A DNA stretch of 50,412 nt from a candidate division WS2 bacterium ADurb.Bin280 (GTDB lineage Bacteria; Patescibacteriota; UBA1384; DTJR01). Under the pieces are notes generated by a model that was not told the DNA's origin, did not search any database, and saw nothing but the letters and a program-made list of their open reading frames with translations. Within the stretch, counting starts at the first letter, position 1; each line of letters opens with the position of its first letter. Positions 40,262 through 49,347 of this stretch are shown here, one piece after another. The translations under genes and the position numbers were made by a program. The stretch spans positions 1-50,412 of the forward strand of contig MWBO01000016.1 of the NCBI GenBank assembly GCA_002071685.1, read 5' to 3'.

Positions 40262-40606
40262 GTGCTAAAAATGTTGAGTATTGTGCTTTTGCTTACTCTA
40301 TTTTGCGTTACTGCGTTTCCAATGCTTTCTACAGCTCAAGAAACGGAGCCGCCCTATGACCTGCCTCTTGTAGATTCTACTGCGACAGTGACGCCTACAG
40401 CCACGTCAACAACTCGCTCCTACGCGACTTCGACTCCAACCGTCAGCTATTACACAACAACCACCGCCACGGTAAATGAAATAACTGCCGAAGATGAGGC
40501 GGAAACCGGCGCAGAAGTTTATATTTTGGCCGCCCTTTCACTTGTAGCCGGAATGGGAATATTTTTCATCAAAAAGTATTACGATATAAAAAGATACTCC
40601 ATCTAA
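40262..40606 (+). CDS. Small exported Thr-rich protein, candidate sortase substrate
   Basis: 114 residues from GTG 40262. Signal peptide (1-26), a Thr/Ser-rich region (about 35-75, TATVTPTATSTTRS), then the segment ETGAE (about 82-86), a hydrophobic stretch (VYILAALSLVAGMGIFFI) and a basic end KKYYDIKRYS. The order TG-x-E, helix, basic tail is that of a cell-wall sorting signal, with ETG in place of LPxTG. No ribosome binding site is clear. Two genes upstream is a sortase. Confidence 0.6.
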   Translation: MLKMLSIVLLLTLFCVTAFPMLSTAQETEPPYDLPLVDSTATVTPTATSTTRSYATSTPTVSYYTTTTATVNEITAEDEAETGAEVYILAALSLVAGMGIFFIKKYYDIKRYSI

Positions 40607-40689
40607 TCAACAAACAGCCTGTGAGAGTCCAAGGTACTTGTTGTGTTACTCCGGAAATAGAAAAATAATTTTAAGTTTTCTATTGATGT

Positions 40690-42135
40690 TTATCTATTCC
40701 AGGGGCGGTCGGGATTTTTGCTCAAAATGTAATCGTATCTATTTTGGGCGTTACCGCTTTTGTCGAGCGGAACTCCACCCGAGTAAATAGTTCCGGAGGT
40801 GTCTCCGTATTCATTTAGGCCATTTTTTACAATCCAGCTAGATATCTTTGATTTTTCTTCGTCTGTAAGCAGGTCACCGGGAGCAATAATATTTTTTCCC
40901 GGAAACGTCATCTGATATTTCTTTTCCGATTTGATCAAGACACCGACGAATGGATCGAGTGTCGATTCAAGGGCGAGAGCCTGCCACTTGAAGAGCTTTG
41001 TCAGATCGCTCTGATTTCCCGAAGAATCGGTGAAGTTCTGCGTTTTTAGAGTGTAGGGCTGAGATAGATCGCCATTATCTATGGCCGTTTTTAGCGAATA
41101 AATTGTTCCGGAGCTTGTATTGTCTTCAAGCAGTTCGGTCAGTAATATCTTGTCTGCGGACAAAGTAATTCTTTTGGTGAAAGGATTGCCGATGTGATTC
41201 CAGCCAATTGAGAGATTGACGCTATAGCTATCATTTGAATTTGTTTCGCTTTTATTTTCTGGAAGTTCAATTTCTTGAGGATTGTCGCTATAAAGCCAAA
41301 AACCCGCTCCCGGCTTGATGTAGTCAACGTTGTTTGACTGGTAAAGATCTAGGTATTCCGCACTTTCCGGCTTGAAGTATCTGGCATATTTATTTTTTAG
41401 TAAATTTAATAAGTTTTTTGTATCAACCGGTGAAAGCAAATAGGGCAGGCTGACAAAATTGTATCCGGCTTGAAGATTTATTTTGGAATTTTCTTTTACG
41501 GAAAGATCGGTTGCTTCATAACCGATCTGCGTTTGCTGTCCGGTTGTTCGACAGGTAGATAAATTCAGAAAACCGCAGGAATATTCAATATTATTATCGA
41601 CAATCATTTTGCCCTCTAGGCGAACTTTGAGGCCGCTGGCGGTGCCAATGATTTGCTGGGATTTGGTTTGTCCTGAATTTAGAGTTCCGATATACCAATA
41701 AAAACCGTCTGCAGCTCCGCTTTCAAAAAGCTTTTTTTCACTTTCGTTTAAATTTCTAAGGTATCCCTCTTGGCCCTCGTTTAAATCTGTAAGTTTGATA
41801 GTTTTTTGTATTTGTGCGCCAGCTACTTTCACAAGCAGATAGCTATTTTCGATATTTTTAGTTCCTTTGTTGCTAGCCGAAACTGTCAGAGAGAAATCCT
41901 CGCCACTTTTAAGATTTGAAGGCAAGTTGTAAAAATCTACCTTTGCCAGAGCGGTCAAAGAACTCTCGTCGGCGGAGATTTGCGCTCTAGAAAGAGAAAA
42001 AATAATTACTGATCCAAATAAAATAACGCCAAAGACGATACCGGCAACAATCCCCCAGTTTTTGGGTTTCTTTTGCCCGTTTTCTTGGCTTTTTCTGAAA
42101 ATACTCGGCGCTGATAAATCAAACGGATCTTCCAT
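40690..42135 (-). CDS. Single-anchor exported protein of unknown function
   Basis: 481 residues from ATG 42135, 7 nt after a TATAAT box; the frame extending to 42192 is not supported. A cytoplasmic stretch of about 28 residues precedes a membrane helix (about 28-48, GIVAGIVFGVILFGSVIIF). The outer part begins with an Ig-like unit (FSLTVSASNKGTKNIENSYLLVKVAG), then a region with two Cys (YSCGFLNLSTCRTTGQQ), then two related segments with LQAGYNFVSLPYLLSP and LSIGWNHIGNPF, a pattern common in bacterial secretion- or matrix-associated sandwich domains. It closes with a dockerin-free helical segment. I cannot assign a function. Confidence 0.75.
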   Translation of the reverse strand: MEDPFDLSAPSIFRKSQENGQKKPKNWGIVAGIVFGVILFGSVIIFSLSRAQISADESSLTALAKVDFYNLPSNLKSGEDFSLTVSASNKGTKNIENSYLLVKVAGAQIQKTIKLTDLNEGQEGYLRNLNESEKKLFESGAADGFYWYIGTLNSGQTKSQQIIGTASGLKVRLEGKMIVDNNIEYSCGFLNLSTCRTTGQQTQIGYEATDLSVKENSKINLQAGYNFVSLPYLLSPVDTKNLLNLLKNKYARYFKPESAEYLDLYQSNNVDYIKPGAGFWLYSDNPQEIELPENKSETNSNDSYSVNLSIGWNHIGNPFTKRITLSADKILLTELLEDNTSSGTIYSLKTAIDNGDLSQPYTLKTQNFTDSSGNQSDLTKLFKWQALALESTLDPFVGVLIKSEKKYQMTFPGKNIIAPGDLLTDEEKSKISSWIVKNGLNEYGDTSGTIYSGGVPLDKSGNAQNRYDYILSKNPDRPWNR

Positions 42136-42151
42136 TAAGCAAATTATAGCA
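42133..42151 (-). promoter_or_regulatory. Extended -10 promoter, leaderless start
   Basis: On the minus strand TTGTGC-TATAAT (box 42143-42148) precedes ATG 42135 by 7 nt. It is the clearest case of the pattern. Confidence 0.75.
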
Positions 42152-42175
42152 CAAAGAGGATTAATCAATGAGGCA

Positions 42176-42560
42176 ATTAAGCAATTAGACAATTTATCAA
42201 TTAAGAATGCAGAATGAAGAATGTAGAATTAAGAATGAAAACAAGAAACTTCAAATAAGTTTTATTGGCAGCTAAAGCTGCCTCTAATGATAGAACCAGA
42301 GGGGCTTAATTGCGAAGCAGCCCCTATGGTTCTATCGACTCCTTACGGCGCACGCTCAAAAGCATGATTTTTCTTTCTCTTGAGGCTCCCGTGACAAGTT
42401 TGCTCGGTACTCAAGTAGATAAGAAAAATCATCTTTTATTAATGGATGTTTATATATTTAGTAATTATTCGTTGTGGTTATACGTTATACGTTATACGTT
42501 TTGCGTTATCTGAAGTCTGGCTTCTGGTATCTGAAAACTTTTTAATTTAAAATTCCTTGT
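42176..42560 (-). repeat. Dispersed non-coding element, copy 2
   Basis: Reverse complement of the element at 5461-5895. Between 42210 and 42545 the two can be aligned almost throughout, with long identical runs; the left end here carries ATTAAGAATGCAGAATGAAG-type AT-rich sequence. It fills the gap between the divergent genes starting at 42135 and 42595. Confidence 0.85.
42287..42434 (-). ncRNA. Candidate structured RNA in element copy 2
   Basis: Keeps all stems of copy 1: AAGAAAAATCAT (42421-42432) pairs with ATGATTTTTCTT, CTTGAG pairs with CTCAAG, and the final long hairpin GATAGAACCA...TGGTTCTATC is at 42289-42336. Sequence differences from copy 1 fall mostly in loops. Confidence 0.5.
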
Positions 42561-42579
42561 TTCAAAACTGAAGTATATT

Positions 42580-42597
42580 TGCTAACATTAATGTATG
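42580..42597 (+). promoter_or_regulatory. -10 box with leaderless start of ftsK
   Basis: TTTGC-TAACAT (box 42583-42588) is followed after 6 nt by ATG 42595. Confidence 0.5.
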
Positions 42598-44694
42598 GCA
42601 AAAAGAGGGCGAAAGCCCAAAAATCCTACTATTTTTGAATCCGTAGATCCCAAAGTTGCGAGAGAAGTGACGGGGGTCATATTGGCGACTGTTGCAGTGA
42701 TTCTGCTTTTGTCGATGTTTGGAGGTGCCGGACAATTCGGCAAAAGTTTTTTCGCTCTGATACAAAGTGTTCTTGGCATTGTCGCTTATATTTTTACATT
42801 ATTTCTAATATTTTTGTCGGTTTACTTGATCAATCAAGAACTTCTAAGCAGAGGAAAGTTCATTCTTTGGGGAACCCTTGTCTTTATGTTGTTTTTTGCC
42901 GGTTTTGTTTCGCCCTTTGGGCAAAGCGGCGGGTTGATAGGTGGTGCCATATTCAATGCTTTTGCCAATATTTTGGGTGAGATCGCAACGGAAATAATTC
43001 TGTTTGCTTTTTCGGTCATCACTTTGGCTTTGACCTTTAATTTCTCGATTATGGATGTTGTTAAAAAGGTTGATCTTGGTTCATACAACCCCGTCGATTT
43101 CAAACGCGAAGGCAAGGTTCCACTCTTTCGAACAGTGAGAAGAAGAATTGGAATGAATGGGCGAGATAAGCAGGGCGAATTAACGACTGCACCTGTTTTG
43201 ACTACTCCGGATGGAGCGTGGAAGTTTCCCGAAGTTGAACTTTTGGAAGAATCAACCGGTAAGGCCCAGCCCGGCAATGTTAATAAAAACTTGGATATTT
43301 TGACGAAAACACTTTCGGATTTTGGTGTTGATGTGTCGGGTGGACAGGTCAATATTGGGCCGACCGTCACACAATACGAGCTCAAACCGGCAGAGGGGGT
43401 CAAGCTAAACAATATCAAAGCGCGTGCCGATGATTTGGCGCTTGCCTTGGCAGCTCATCCGGTCAGGGTTGAAGCACCGATCCCGGGAAAGTCGGCAGTG
43501 GGTGTCGAGGTTCCAAATAAACAGGTAGAAAAAGTCACTTTACGACAAGTGCTCTCGAGTGAAACTTTCACAAAAAGACAGAGCAATTTGTCTCTGGCTC
43601 TCGGGCTTGATGTAGCGGGTAAGGCGATTGTCACAGATCTTAGATCGATGCCTCACATGCTGGTTGCCGGTTCAACCGGTTCTGGTAAGTCGGTCGGGCT
43701 CAACTCTATTATTTTGAGCTTGCTTTATCAGAATTCTCCGAGGGATTTGAGAATTTTGCTGGTTGACCCCAAGCGAGTGGAATTTACGATGTACAACGGA
43801 ATACCGCATCTTCTTACCCCAGTAGTTTGCGAAGTTGACAAAACAGTCAATTTATTGCGATGGGCGATCGGGGAAATGGAGAGGAGGTTCAAGCTTTTTG
43901 AGAAAGTTGGTTCGCGAGACATCGTTTCTTACAATGAAAAAGTTGGCAAGGGCTTCAATGATGACGAGGGAAATTCGCACATGAAACTTCCCTTCATCGT
44001 GATCGTTATAGACGAGCTTGCTGATTTGATGGCACAAGCTTCAAACGAGGTGGAGGCGGCCATAGTCCGTTTAGCGCAATTAGCCAGAGCGACGGGAATG
44101 CACTTGGTTGTTGCCACCCAAAGGCCCAGCGTTGATGTCATCACTGGGCTGATCAAGGCCAATATCACCTCCAGAATTGCCTTTGCCGTTGCCAGCCAGA
44201 TCGATTCGCGAACGATCATTGACCAATCGGGGGCGGAAAAACTTTTGGGAAATGGCGACATGCTTTTCTTGGGCGGTGAATTTAGCAAGCCAAAGAGAAT
44301 CCAAGGAGCTTTTGTCTCGGAAAAAGATGTAAAAAGTGTCACTGATTTTCTAAAATCCGAAGGAACAGCGATTTACGATAATTCAATTACTGAATACAGG
44401 GATGTTGCCGGAATGAAAAGTGCTCGTCGCGGGGGCGGAAGTTTCGACAGCTCCGATTCCGATGATTTACTTGAAGAAGCCAAGCAACTTGTCATAGAAT
44501 CTGGTGTTGCCTCGGCCTCATTTTTGCAAAGAAGGATGAAGGTGGGGTATGCCAGAGCGGCCAGACTACTTGATCTGATGCAGGAGGAGGGCGTAATCGG
44601 ACCGGCCAAGGGAGCTAAGCCGAGAGATATTCTGGTTGATTCGGTTGATAGTTTGAGTGACAGCAACGATCAAGAAGGGTATCGCAATTTTTAA
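42595..44694 (+). CDS. ftsK: DNA translocase FtsK/SpoIIIE
   Basis: 699 residues. N-terminal region with four membrane helices (about 24-150), a short linker, the alpha and beta motor domains with Walker A GSTGSGKS (359-366) and Walker B IVIDELADLM, and a C-terminal winged-helix gamma domain (about 625-690, EEAKQLVIESGVASASFLQRR) that reads KOPS-type sequences. FtsK pumps chromosomal DNA through the closing septum and activates dimer resolution. The Pro/Gln-rich linker of E. coli FtsK is absent. It starts leaderless and heads the block ftsK, rodZ-like, recA, recX, pyk. Confidence 0.96.
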   Translation: MAKRGRKPKNPTIFESVDPKVAREVTGVILATVAVILLLSMFGGAGQFGKSFFALIQSVLGIVAYIFTLFLIFLSVYLINQELLSRGKFILWGTLVFMLFFAGFVSPFGQSGGLIGGAIFNAFANILGEIATEIILFAFSVITLALTFNFSIMDVVKKVDLGSYNPVDFKREGKVPLFRTVRRRIGMNGRDKQGELTTAPVLTTPDGAWKFPEVELLEESTGKAQPGNVNKNLDILTKTLSDFGVDVSGGQVNIGPTVTQYELKPAEGVKLNNIKARADDLALALAAHPVRVEAPIPGKSAVGVEVPNKQVEKVTLRQVLSSETFTKRQSNLSLALGLDVAGKAIVTDLRSMPHMLVAGSTGSGKSVGLNSIILSLLYQNSPRDLRILLVDPKRVEFTMYNGIPHLLTPVVCEVDKTVNLLRWAIGEMERRFKLFEKVGSRDIVSYNEKVGKGFNDDEGNSHMKLPFIVIVIDELADLMAQASNEVEAAIVRLAQLARATGMHLVVATQRPSVDVITGLIKANITSRIAFAVASQIDSRTIIDQSGAEKLLGNGDMLFLGGEFSKPKRIQGAFVSEKDVKSVTDFLKSEGTAIYDNSITEYRDVAGMKSARRGGGSFDSSDSDDLLEEAKQLVIESGVASASFLQRRMKVGYARAARLLDLMQEEGVIGPAKGAKPRDILVDSVDSLSDSNDQEGYRNF

Positions 44695-44759
44695 AAACTT
44701 TCTATTGCAAATAGCTTGAAACGAATGTAATTTATAGCTCAAAGCAATAATTTTTTACT

Positions 44760-45428
44760 ATGGCTTTCACAAGAAGAAAAATAAAAACAGCGGAAACTTT
44801 GGGGGAGCTGCTTAGGCGTAACAGGAGGAAAAACAAAATTACTCTTGAGCAGGCCGAAGAAAGCACCAAGATCCGTCAAAAATATCTGAAGGCTATCGAG
44901 GGTGACGACTGGGGTGCTTTTTCAAGTAGGGTTTATGCGCTTGGTTTTGTCAGGCGATACAGCGATTTTTTGGGTCTAAATGGCAAACAGCTGATCGATG
45001 AGCATCAAGATGAATTTATCAGAATCAAATCAAAACAGGTCAGGCTGAATGCTTTTGGTGAAAAAATAAGTACATTTGCCATCACGCCCAAGCTATTGAT
45101 TAGCTCACTGTCGATCATTTTGGTTTTGTCGGCGGCTATTTACATTGGCTACTCGGTGAAAAATCTCTCCAACCCTCCCTTTATAAATATTATTTCTCCA
45201 CTTGATGAAAATGCTCAAAGTCGGGAAGTGGTGATAGAGGGAAAAACGAACGATACAGCCGTGGTGGACATCAACGGTCTGGGTGTTTCCATAGATGAAA
45301 ACGGCTATTTCAACCAGAAGGTAGTTCTGGAGGAGGGGTTGAACCTTTTTGAAATAAAATCGACAAATCGCCTTGGAAAACAATCAAGCAAGATGTTAAG
45401 ATTGTATTTCAAAAGCGAAGCAAATTAA
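44760..45428 (+). CDS. RodZ-like helix-turn-helix membrane protein
   Basis: 222 residues: an N-terminal RodZ-type helix-turn-helix (about 12-80, [38 protein letters not shown] and [16 protein letters not shown]), a membrane helix (about 108-130, [22 protein letters not shown]) and an outer Ig-like domain ([39 protein letters not shown]). In rods RodZ ties MreB to the wall machinery; here the outer domain differs from E. coli. The start is ATG 44760, 6 nt after TAATTT, with no ribosome binding site. It lies between ftsK and recA. Confidence 0.88.
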   Translation: MAFTRRKIKTAETLGELLRRNRRKNKITLEQAEESTKIRQKYLKAIEGDDWGAFSSRVYALGFVRRYSDFLGLNGKQLIDEHQDEFIRIKSKQVRLNAFGEKISTFAITPKLLISSLSIILVLSAAIYIGYSVKNLSNPPFINIISPLDENAQSREVVIEGKTNDTAVVDINGLGVSIDENGYFNQKVVLEEGLNLFEIKSTNRLGKQSSKMLRLYFKSEAN

Positions 45429-45454
45429 TTTTTTTGACTAATTTAAGGAGGAAG

Positions 45455-46549
45455 ATGAAAAAAAGCAAAAAAGAAAAAGAGCAAGTGCAGGAAGTGCCGC
45501 AGGGCGAAAGCTTGAGCCAAAGCAAACGGCGCGCTCTTGATGCGGCAATTTCAGTCATCGAAAAACAATTCGGGAGTGGTTCGATTATGAAGATGGGTGA
45601 GAGCAAGCATCTTGATGTTTCGTCGATTCCGACCGGATCGATCTCGCTTGATATAGCTCTTGGAATTGGTGGTGTTCCTAGAGGCAGAATAATAGAAATT
45701 TTCGGTCCGGAGGCATCGGGCAAAACGTCATTGGCCCTTTCGGTAATAGCTCAAGCTCAAAAAAACGGAGGTCTTTGTGCTTTTGTTGACGCTGAACATG
45801 CTTTCGATCCAGATTATGCCAAAAAGATCGGTGTTGATGTTGATAACTTATTGATCTCCCAACCGGACAACGGCGAACAGGCGCTTGAGATAACCGAAAC
45901 ACTGATCAGATCAAACGCTCTTGATGTGGTCGTGGTGGACTCGGTGGCGGCACTTGTCCCTAGAGCTGAGATAGAGGGCGAAATGGGCGATTCAATGATG
46001 GGCGTTCATGCAAGACTGATGAGTCAGGCCTTGAGGAAGATTACCGGTGCGGTCTCCAAATCAAAAGCGGCCGTCATCTTCATCAACCAAATCAGGATGA
46101 AGATCGGGGTAATGTTTGGCAATCCCGAGACAACCACCGGTGGCATGGCTCTGAAATTTTATTCTTCCGTTCGGCTTGATGTCAGAAGAATAGAGCAATT
46201 GAAGAGAGCTGATGAAATAATTGGAAACAGAGTTCGAGTCAAAGTTGTCAAAAACAAAGTTGCTCCGCCTTTTAGAGTAGCGGAATTTGAAATGATGTAT
46301 GGCGAAGGGGTGAATAGAGCAGGCGAGGCAATCGATCTCGGCATTAAGTACGGTATTATCAATAAATCGGGAGCTTGGTTGACGCTTAGCGACCCCGCTT
46401 CCTTGAAAGAGGAGAGTGACAAGCTTGGTCAAGGGAGGGAGAGCGCCAGAGCCAGATTAAACCAAGATCCCAAACTTCTTGAGAAGATTGTCGATGAAAT
46501 ACAAAAGAGAATTGCCGAGCCAACAGCAGAGCCGGCGCAACAAGATTGA
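45455..46549 (+). CDS. recA: Recombinase RecA
   Basis: 364 residues from ATG 45455, which has AAGGAGG upstream. Walker A GPEASGKT (84-91), the strand ending [21 protein letters not shown], and loop-2 region [22 protein letters not shown] are typical. The N-terminus has a Lys/Glu-rich extension of about 15 residues. RecA drives homologous recombination and induces the SOS response. recX follows, starting 16 nt after the recA stop. Confidence 0.97.
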   Translation: MKKSKKEKEQVQEVPQGESLSQSKRRALDAAISVIEKQFGSGSIMKMGESKHLDVSSIPTGSISLDIALGIGGVPRGRIIEIFGPEASGKTSLALSVIAQAQKNGGLCAFVDAEHAFDPDYAKKIGVDVDNLLISQPDNGEQALEITETLIRSNALDVVVVDSVAALVPRAEIEGEMGDSMMGVHARLMSQALRKITGAVSKSKAAVIFINQIRMKIGVMFGNPETTTGGMALKFYSSVRLDVRRIEQLKRADEIIGNRVRVKVVKNKVAPPFRVAEFEMMYGEGVNRAGEAIDLGIKYGIINKSGAWLTLSDPASLKEESDKLGQGRESARARLNQDPKLLEKIVDEIQKRIAEPTAEPAQQD

Positions 46550-46565
46550 CGAGGACGAGCAAGGG

Positions 46566-47027
46566 ATGGTTGAAAAGTGCTTTCAGGGAGCGCTTTACTA
46601 CTTAAATCGCCGCGACAGAACTCAAAAAGAGCTCGAGGATAAACTTCGTGGACGTGGTTTTGACGATCAAGCAATTGCAAAAGCAGTTGTAAGATTGAAG
46701 GGGCTCTCGTTTATTGACGATGAAAGATTTGCACGTAACTTTGTCAGAAACTCTTTTAACTTGAAGCCAAAAGGGCGCAGACGCCTGAAATTTGAGTTAA
46801 AGCGCAAGGGTCTGAGCGAGCAAGTTATCGAAAATGCTTTGCAAAGCGAATGGACTTGCGACGAATATTCTTTGGTTATGGCACAGGCCAAAAAAATAGT
46901 CGATAAAAACTCTAGTTTGAAAAGAGAGAAAATCTTCCAGAGAGCTCTTGGAGCGCTTATTCGAAGAGGATTTGACTATTCCATGGCCAAAAAGGCGGTT
47001 CTTGAGTGTCTGGACGAACTAAATTAA
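46566..47027 (+). CDS. recX: RecX regulatory protein
   Basis: 153 residues from ATG 46566; the longer frame to 46479 lies inside recA. The three-helix repeats of RecX are visible: ALYYLNRRDRTQKELEDKLRGRGF, VVRLKGLSFIDDERFARNFVRNSF, KGRRRLKFELKRKGLSEQVIENAL. It limits RecA filament extension and is often co-transcribed with recA, as here. Confidence 0.9.
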   Translation: MVEKCFQGALYYLNRRDRTQKELEDKLRGRGFDDQAIAKAVVRLKGLSFIDDERFARNFVRNSFNLKPKGRRRLKFELKRKGLSEQVIENALQSEWTCDEYSLVMAQAKKIVDKNSSLKREKIFQRALGALIRRGFDYSMAKKAVLECLDELN

Positions 47028-47045
47028 ATCTGTTAATCTCTTTTT

Positions 47046-48101
47046 ATGATAAAAAATATTTTTGGACCCAAAGTGAGAGATAGAAGAACCAAGATCGTTT
47101 GCACGATCGGCCCATCTTCATCATCGGAAAAAATTATAAAAAGGATGATTGAAGAAGGGATGAATTTTGCCAGATTTAATTTTTCGCACGGCAGTATTGA
47201 GGAATTTACGAATTGGACGAAAATTATTCGAAGCCAATCAAAAAAGCTCAAGAAAAAAGTTGAAATAATTCAGGACTTACAGGGTCCGAGAATTAGAGTA
47301 GGTAAGCTCAAAAGCGAAGGGAGGCACATCTTCCCTGGTGATAAGGTTGTTCTGGTTTGTGATGGGGAACTGAAAACGCATAAGGATATTCCCATAAAAA
47401 GTGATATTGAGATCAATTTCAAAAAGGGTGGAATGATTTTGATGGACAAGGGGCTGATCGAGCTTGAGATAAAGAAAGTAGAAGGACCCTATGTCACTTG
47501 TAAAGCGCTAACCGGGGGAATGGTTTTTTCCGGTAAGGGTTTGAATTTGCCCAGCATCGACATTCCGGTTTCCATAACCTCAAAAGACATAAAGGATCTT
47601 GAGGCCGGTCTTGAGATGGGCGTTGACTATGTTGCTCTTTCATTTGTCGAGAAGAAAGAAGATGTTTTGTTTATAAGAGAGAAAATTGGCGACAAGGCCA
47701 AAATAATTTCAAAAATCGAAAGACCGCAAGCCATTCATAATTATGGCGACATAATGGATGTTTCCGATGCGGTGATGATCGCGCGTGGCGACCTCGGTAT
47801 TGAAGTGCCGTTTTGGAAACTGCCGGCTATTCAAAAAAGGGCGATCAGGCGAGCCAAAAACCACGGTCTGCCAACAATTGTCGCTACCGATATGATGGCA
47901 TCAATGATCAATTCGCAAAGACCGACTCGAGCCGAGATTATGGACGTAGCCAACGCTGTCTTGGATGGTGCTAGCGCTACGATGCTTTCGGACGAAACGG
48001 CAGTCGGCAAGTATCCCGTAGAAACGGTGACGGCGATGCGCAAAATTATCGAAGAAATAGAAGATTTCAAAAAAACTCACGAACTCAATACGATTCTCTA
48101 G
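47046..48101 (+). CDS. pyk: Pyruvate kinase lacking the C-terminal domain
   Basis: 351 residues against about 470 in typical enzymes. Present: RTKIVCTIGPSS, NFARFNFSHG, the B domain, SFVEKKEDV, the catalytic segment KIERPQAIHNY, MIARGDLGIEVP, and PTRAEIMDVANAVLDGASATMLSDETAVGKYPVE. In the segment usually ATQMLESM, the sequence is ATDMMASM. The C-terminal domain with the allosteric site is missing. It converts phosphoenolpyruvate and ADP to pyruvate and ATP. The start is ATG 47046; a weak -10-like TAATCT precedes it. Confidence 0.93.
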   Translation: MIKNIFGPKVRDRRTKIVCTIGPSSSSEKIIKRMIEEGMNFARFNFSHGSIEEFTNWTKIIRSQSKKLKKKVEIIQDLQGPRIRVGKLKSEGRHIFPGDKVVLVCDGELKTHKDIPIKSDIEINFKKGGMILMDKGLIELEIKKVEGPYVTCKALTGGMVFSGKGLNLPSIDIPVSITSKDIKDLEAGLEMGVDYVALSFVEKKEDVLFIREKIGDKAKIISKIERPQAIHNYGDIMDVSDAVMIARGDLGIEVPFWKLPAIQKRAIRRAKNHGLPTIVATDMMASMINSQRPTRAEIMDVANAVLDGASATMLSDETAVGKYPVETVTAMRKIIEEIEDFKKTHELNTIL

Positions 48102-48166
48102 GTCTTGAATTTTTTATCTGTTTTTTGTAAGCTGACAGATAGTCGTTGCTGTATTGGCCGCAATCC

Positions 48167-48200
48167 TTGACGAAACGGCTCGTTTGTGCTATGATAGCAC
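48167..48200 (+). promoter_or_regulatory. Promoter with operator-like palindrome of the 48 kb gene pair
   Basis: TTGACG (48167-48172), 17-nt spacer, TATGAT (48190-48195). The palindrome GTGCTA-TGA-TAGCAC (48186-48200) lies over the -10 box. Confidence 0.8.
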
Positions 48201-48202
48201 GT

Positions 48203-48216
48203 CCTCCTTGAGGAGG
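48203..48216 (+). promoter_or_regulatory. Hairpin with Shine-Dalgarno and anti-Shine-Dalgarno arms
   Basis: CCTCC-TTGA-GGAGG in the 5' leader. The GGAGG is 30 nt from the start, too far to serve it directly; AAAGAGGGA (48232-48240) is the actual binding site. Confidence 0.5.
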
Positions 48217-48245
48217 ATTAGATCTTTGACGAAAGAGGGATCAAC

Positions 48246-48584
48246 ATGAAGACCGACAACGTAGCTCTGGTCCTGTCATTGGCAATTTTGCTGGTCGGGC
48301 TCGCTCTTGTGATCCTCGACCAGCCCAGCTCGCCGCAGCAGTGGTCGCAGTACGCTCTCTCTTTCGGGTTCACCCCCGAAGGAGCGCGGGCGTACGGCTA
48401 CGCCTGTCAGTCAGCTAGCGAGAGGGGCGAGGAGATTCCCACGGTCGAAAGTTGGGCGTCTCACAACCCCTTTGACATCGATATGGCCTCCCACGCGGGC
48501 GTTGGCACCTGCCAATGCATCGCTCGGGGAGCCATGCAGGACAATCCCGCGTCCGCGGGGTATCTCAACGAAGGGAAGTGGTAA
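48246..48584 (+). CDS. GC-rich small anchored protein
   Basis: 112 residues with AAAGAGGGA before ATG 48246. An N-terminal membrane helix (6-25, VALVLSLAILLVGLALVIL) is followed by a soluble part with WSQYALSFGFTPEGARAYGYACQSASERG and a CQCIARGAM segment; three Cys in all. No family is recognised. Strongly GC-rich relative to neighbours, with its own promoter, and followed directly by another GC-rich gene. Confidence 0.7.
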   Translation: MKTDNVALVLSLAILLVGLALVILDQPSSPQQWSQYALSFGFTPEGARAYGYACQSASERGEEIPTVESWASHNPFDIDMASHAGVGTCQCIARGAMQDNPASAGYLNEGKW

Positions 48585-48585
48585 C

Positions 48586-48834
48586 ATGTCCGAGTACGTT
48601 GCCGCCTGTGAGGCCGATCGGTACAACACACCGACGGCTCGTCAGGAAGAAGCCGAGCGTCGCAAGGCGCGTTTTCGGCGACCCACCGAACCTGAGGGCG
48701 GTGGTGTTATCGAGGACAACGGCGATGGCAACGTGAGGCGCAATCATCCTGTAAGGAGGAGTGGCCGGCGCCCGCCGGCGCAGGTGGTGAGGCGGCATGT
48801 GCCGTCCTCGTCGGAGCCGGTGCTCCGGCGGTAG
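48586..48834 (+). CDS. GC-rich small basic protein
   Basis: 82 residues from ATG 48586, one nucleotide after the stop of the previous gene, with GAAGGGAAG upstream. A longer frame back to 48472 overlaps the previous gene and has no support. It begins MSEYVAACEADRYNTPT and becomes Arg/Pro-rich (RRNHPVRRSGRRPPAQVVRRH). No family is recognised; a nucleic-acid-binding role would fit the composition but is a guess. Confidence 0.6.
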   Translation: MSEYVAACEADRYNTPTARQEEAERRKARFRRPTEPEGGGVIEDNGDGNVRRNHPVRRSGRRPPAQVVRRHVPSSSEPVLRR

Positions 48835-48847
48835 GCGAAGTTTGAAC

Positions 48848-48890
48848 GGGGGCGTGTGGCGAATTTCGTCACACGCCCCCTCTCATTTTT
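48848..48890 (+). terminator. Intrinsic terminator of the 48 kb gene pair
   Basis: GGGGGCGTGTG (48848-48858) pairs with CACACGCCCCC (48870-48880), with further pairing inside, then TCTCATTTTT. Confidence 0.92.
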
Positions 48891-48950
48891 AAACGCTATT
48901 TACTTTTTTATTTTTAAAGACTAAATTGTTGATAACCCGCTCGAAAGGAG

Positions 48951-49334
48951 ATGGTTGCAGAGAATTCCTGGCTACGCTGCAAACGCGATCGTGCCATGGA
49001 GGTTGGTTGGAGGTGCGAGGTTTGCGGAGCGTCGCAGGAGGAAGGCGCGATCATTGTCGGACACCACCTTATTCCAAAGTCGCGAAACGGTAGGGACATT
49101 GTCGAAAACTGTCGCCTGCGTTGCGATCTTTGTGAAAAGGCGGCGCACATCTTTTCGCAGGACGGAAATCCACCCGAGTGGAAAATGGAGGAATATATCG
49201 CCACTCGGACAAGGGCAGAGCAAGAAGGCGAACGAATGAAGAGCGGGGAAAACTCGCAACTGTGTAAGGACTTGGCTAGGGCGTGGAGACGAAAGCCCCA
49301 AAAGGTCCCGAGCGCGGTTGCGCTCTACGCGTGA
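48951..49334 (+). CDS. HNH-nuclease-like protein
   Basis: 127 residues. The centre has the HNH/zinc-ribbon pattern: CEVCG, then VGHHLIPKSRNGRDIVENCRLRCDLCEKAAH, with CxxC pairs and the His-Asn-His order around HHLIPKSRNG and the ENCRLRC segment. HNH enzymes cut DNA and occur in homing endonucleases, restriction and phage packaging. The gene is GC-rich, with a terminator right after it. AAAGGAG abuts ATG 48951, unusually close. Confidence 0.8.
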   Translation: MVAENSWLRCKRDRAMEVGWRCEVCGASQEEGAIIVGHHLIPKSRNGRDIVENCRLRCDLCEKAAHIFSQDGNPPEWKMEEYIATRTRAEQEGERMKSGENSQLCKDLARAWRRKPQKVPSAVALYA

Positions 49335-49347
49335 GAGCGCGTAAAAT

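Noticed and set aside
48472-48585. N-terminal extension of the small basic protein
   Set aside because: It overlaps the previous GC-rich gene in another frame, while the ATG at 48586 has its own ribosome binding site.
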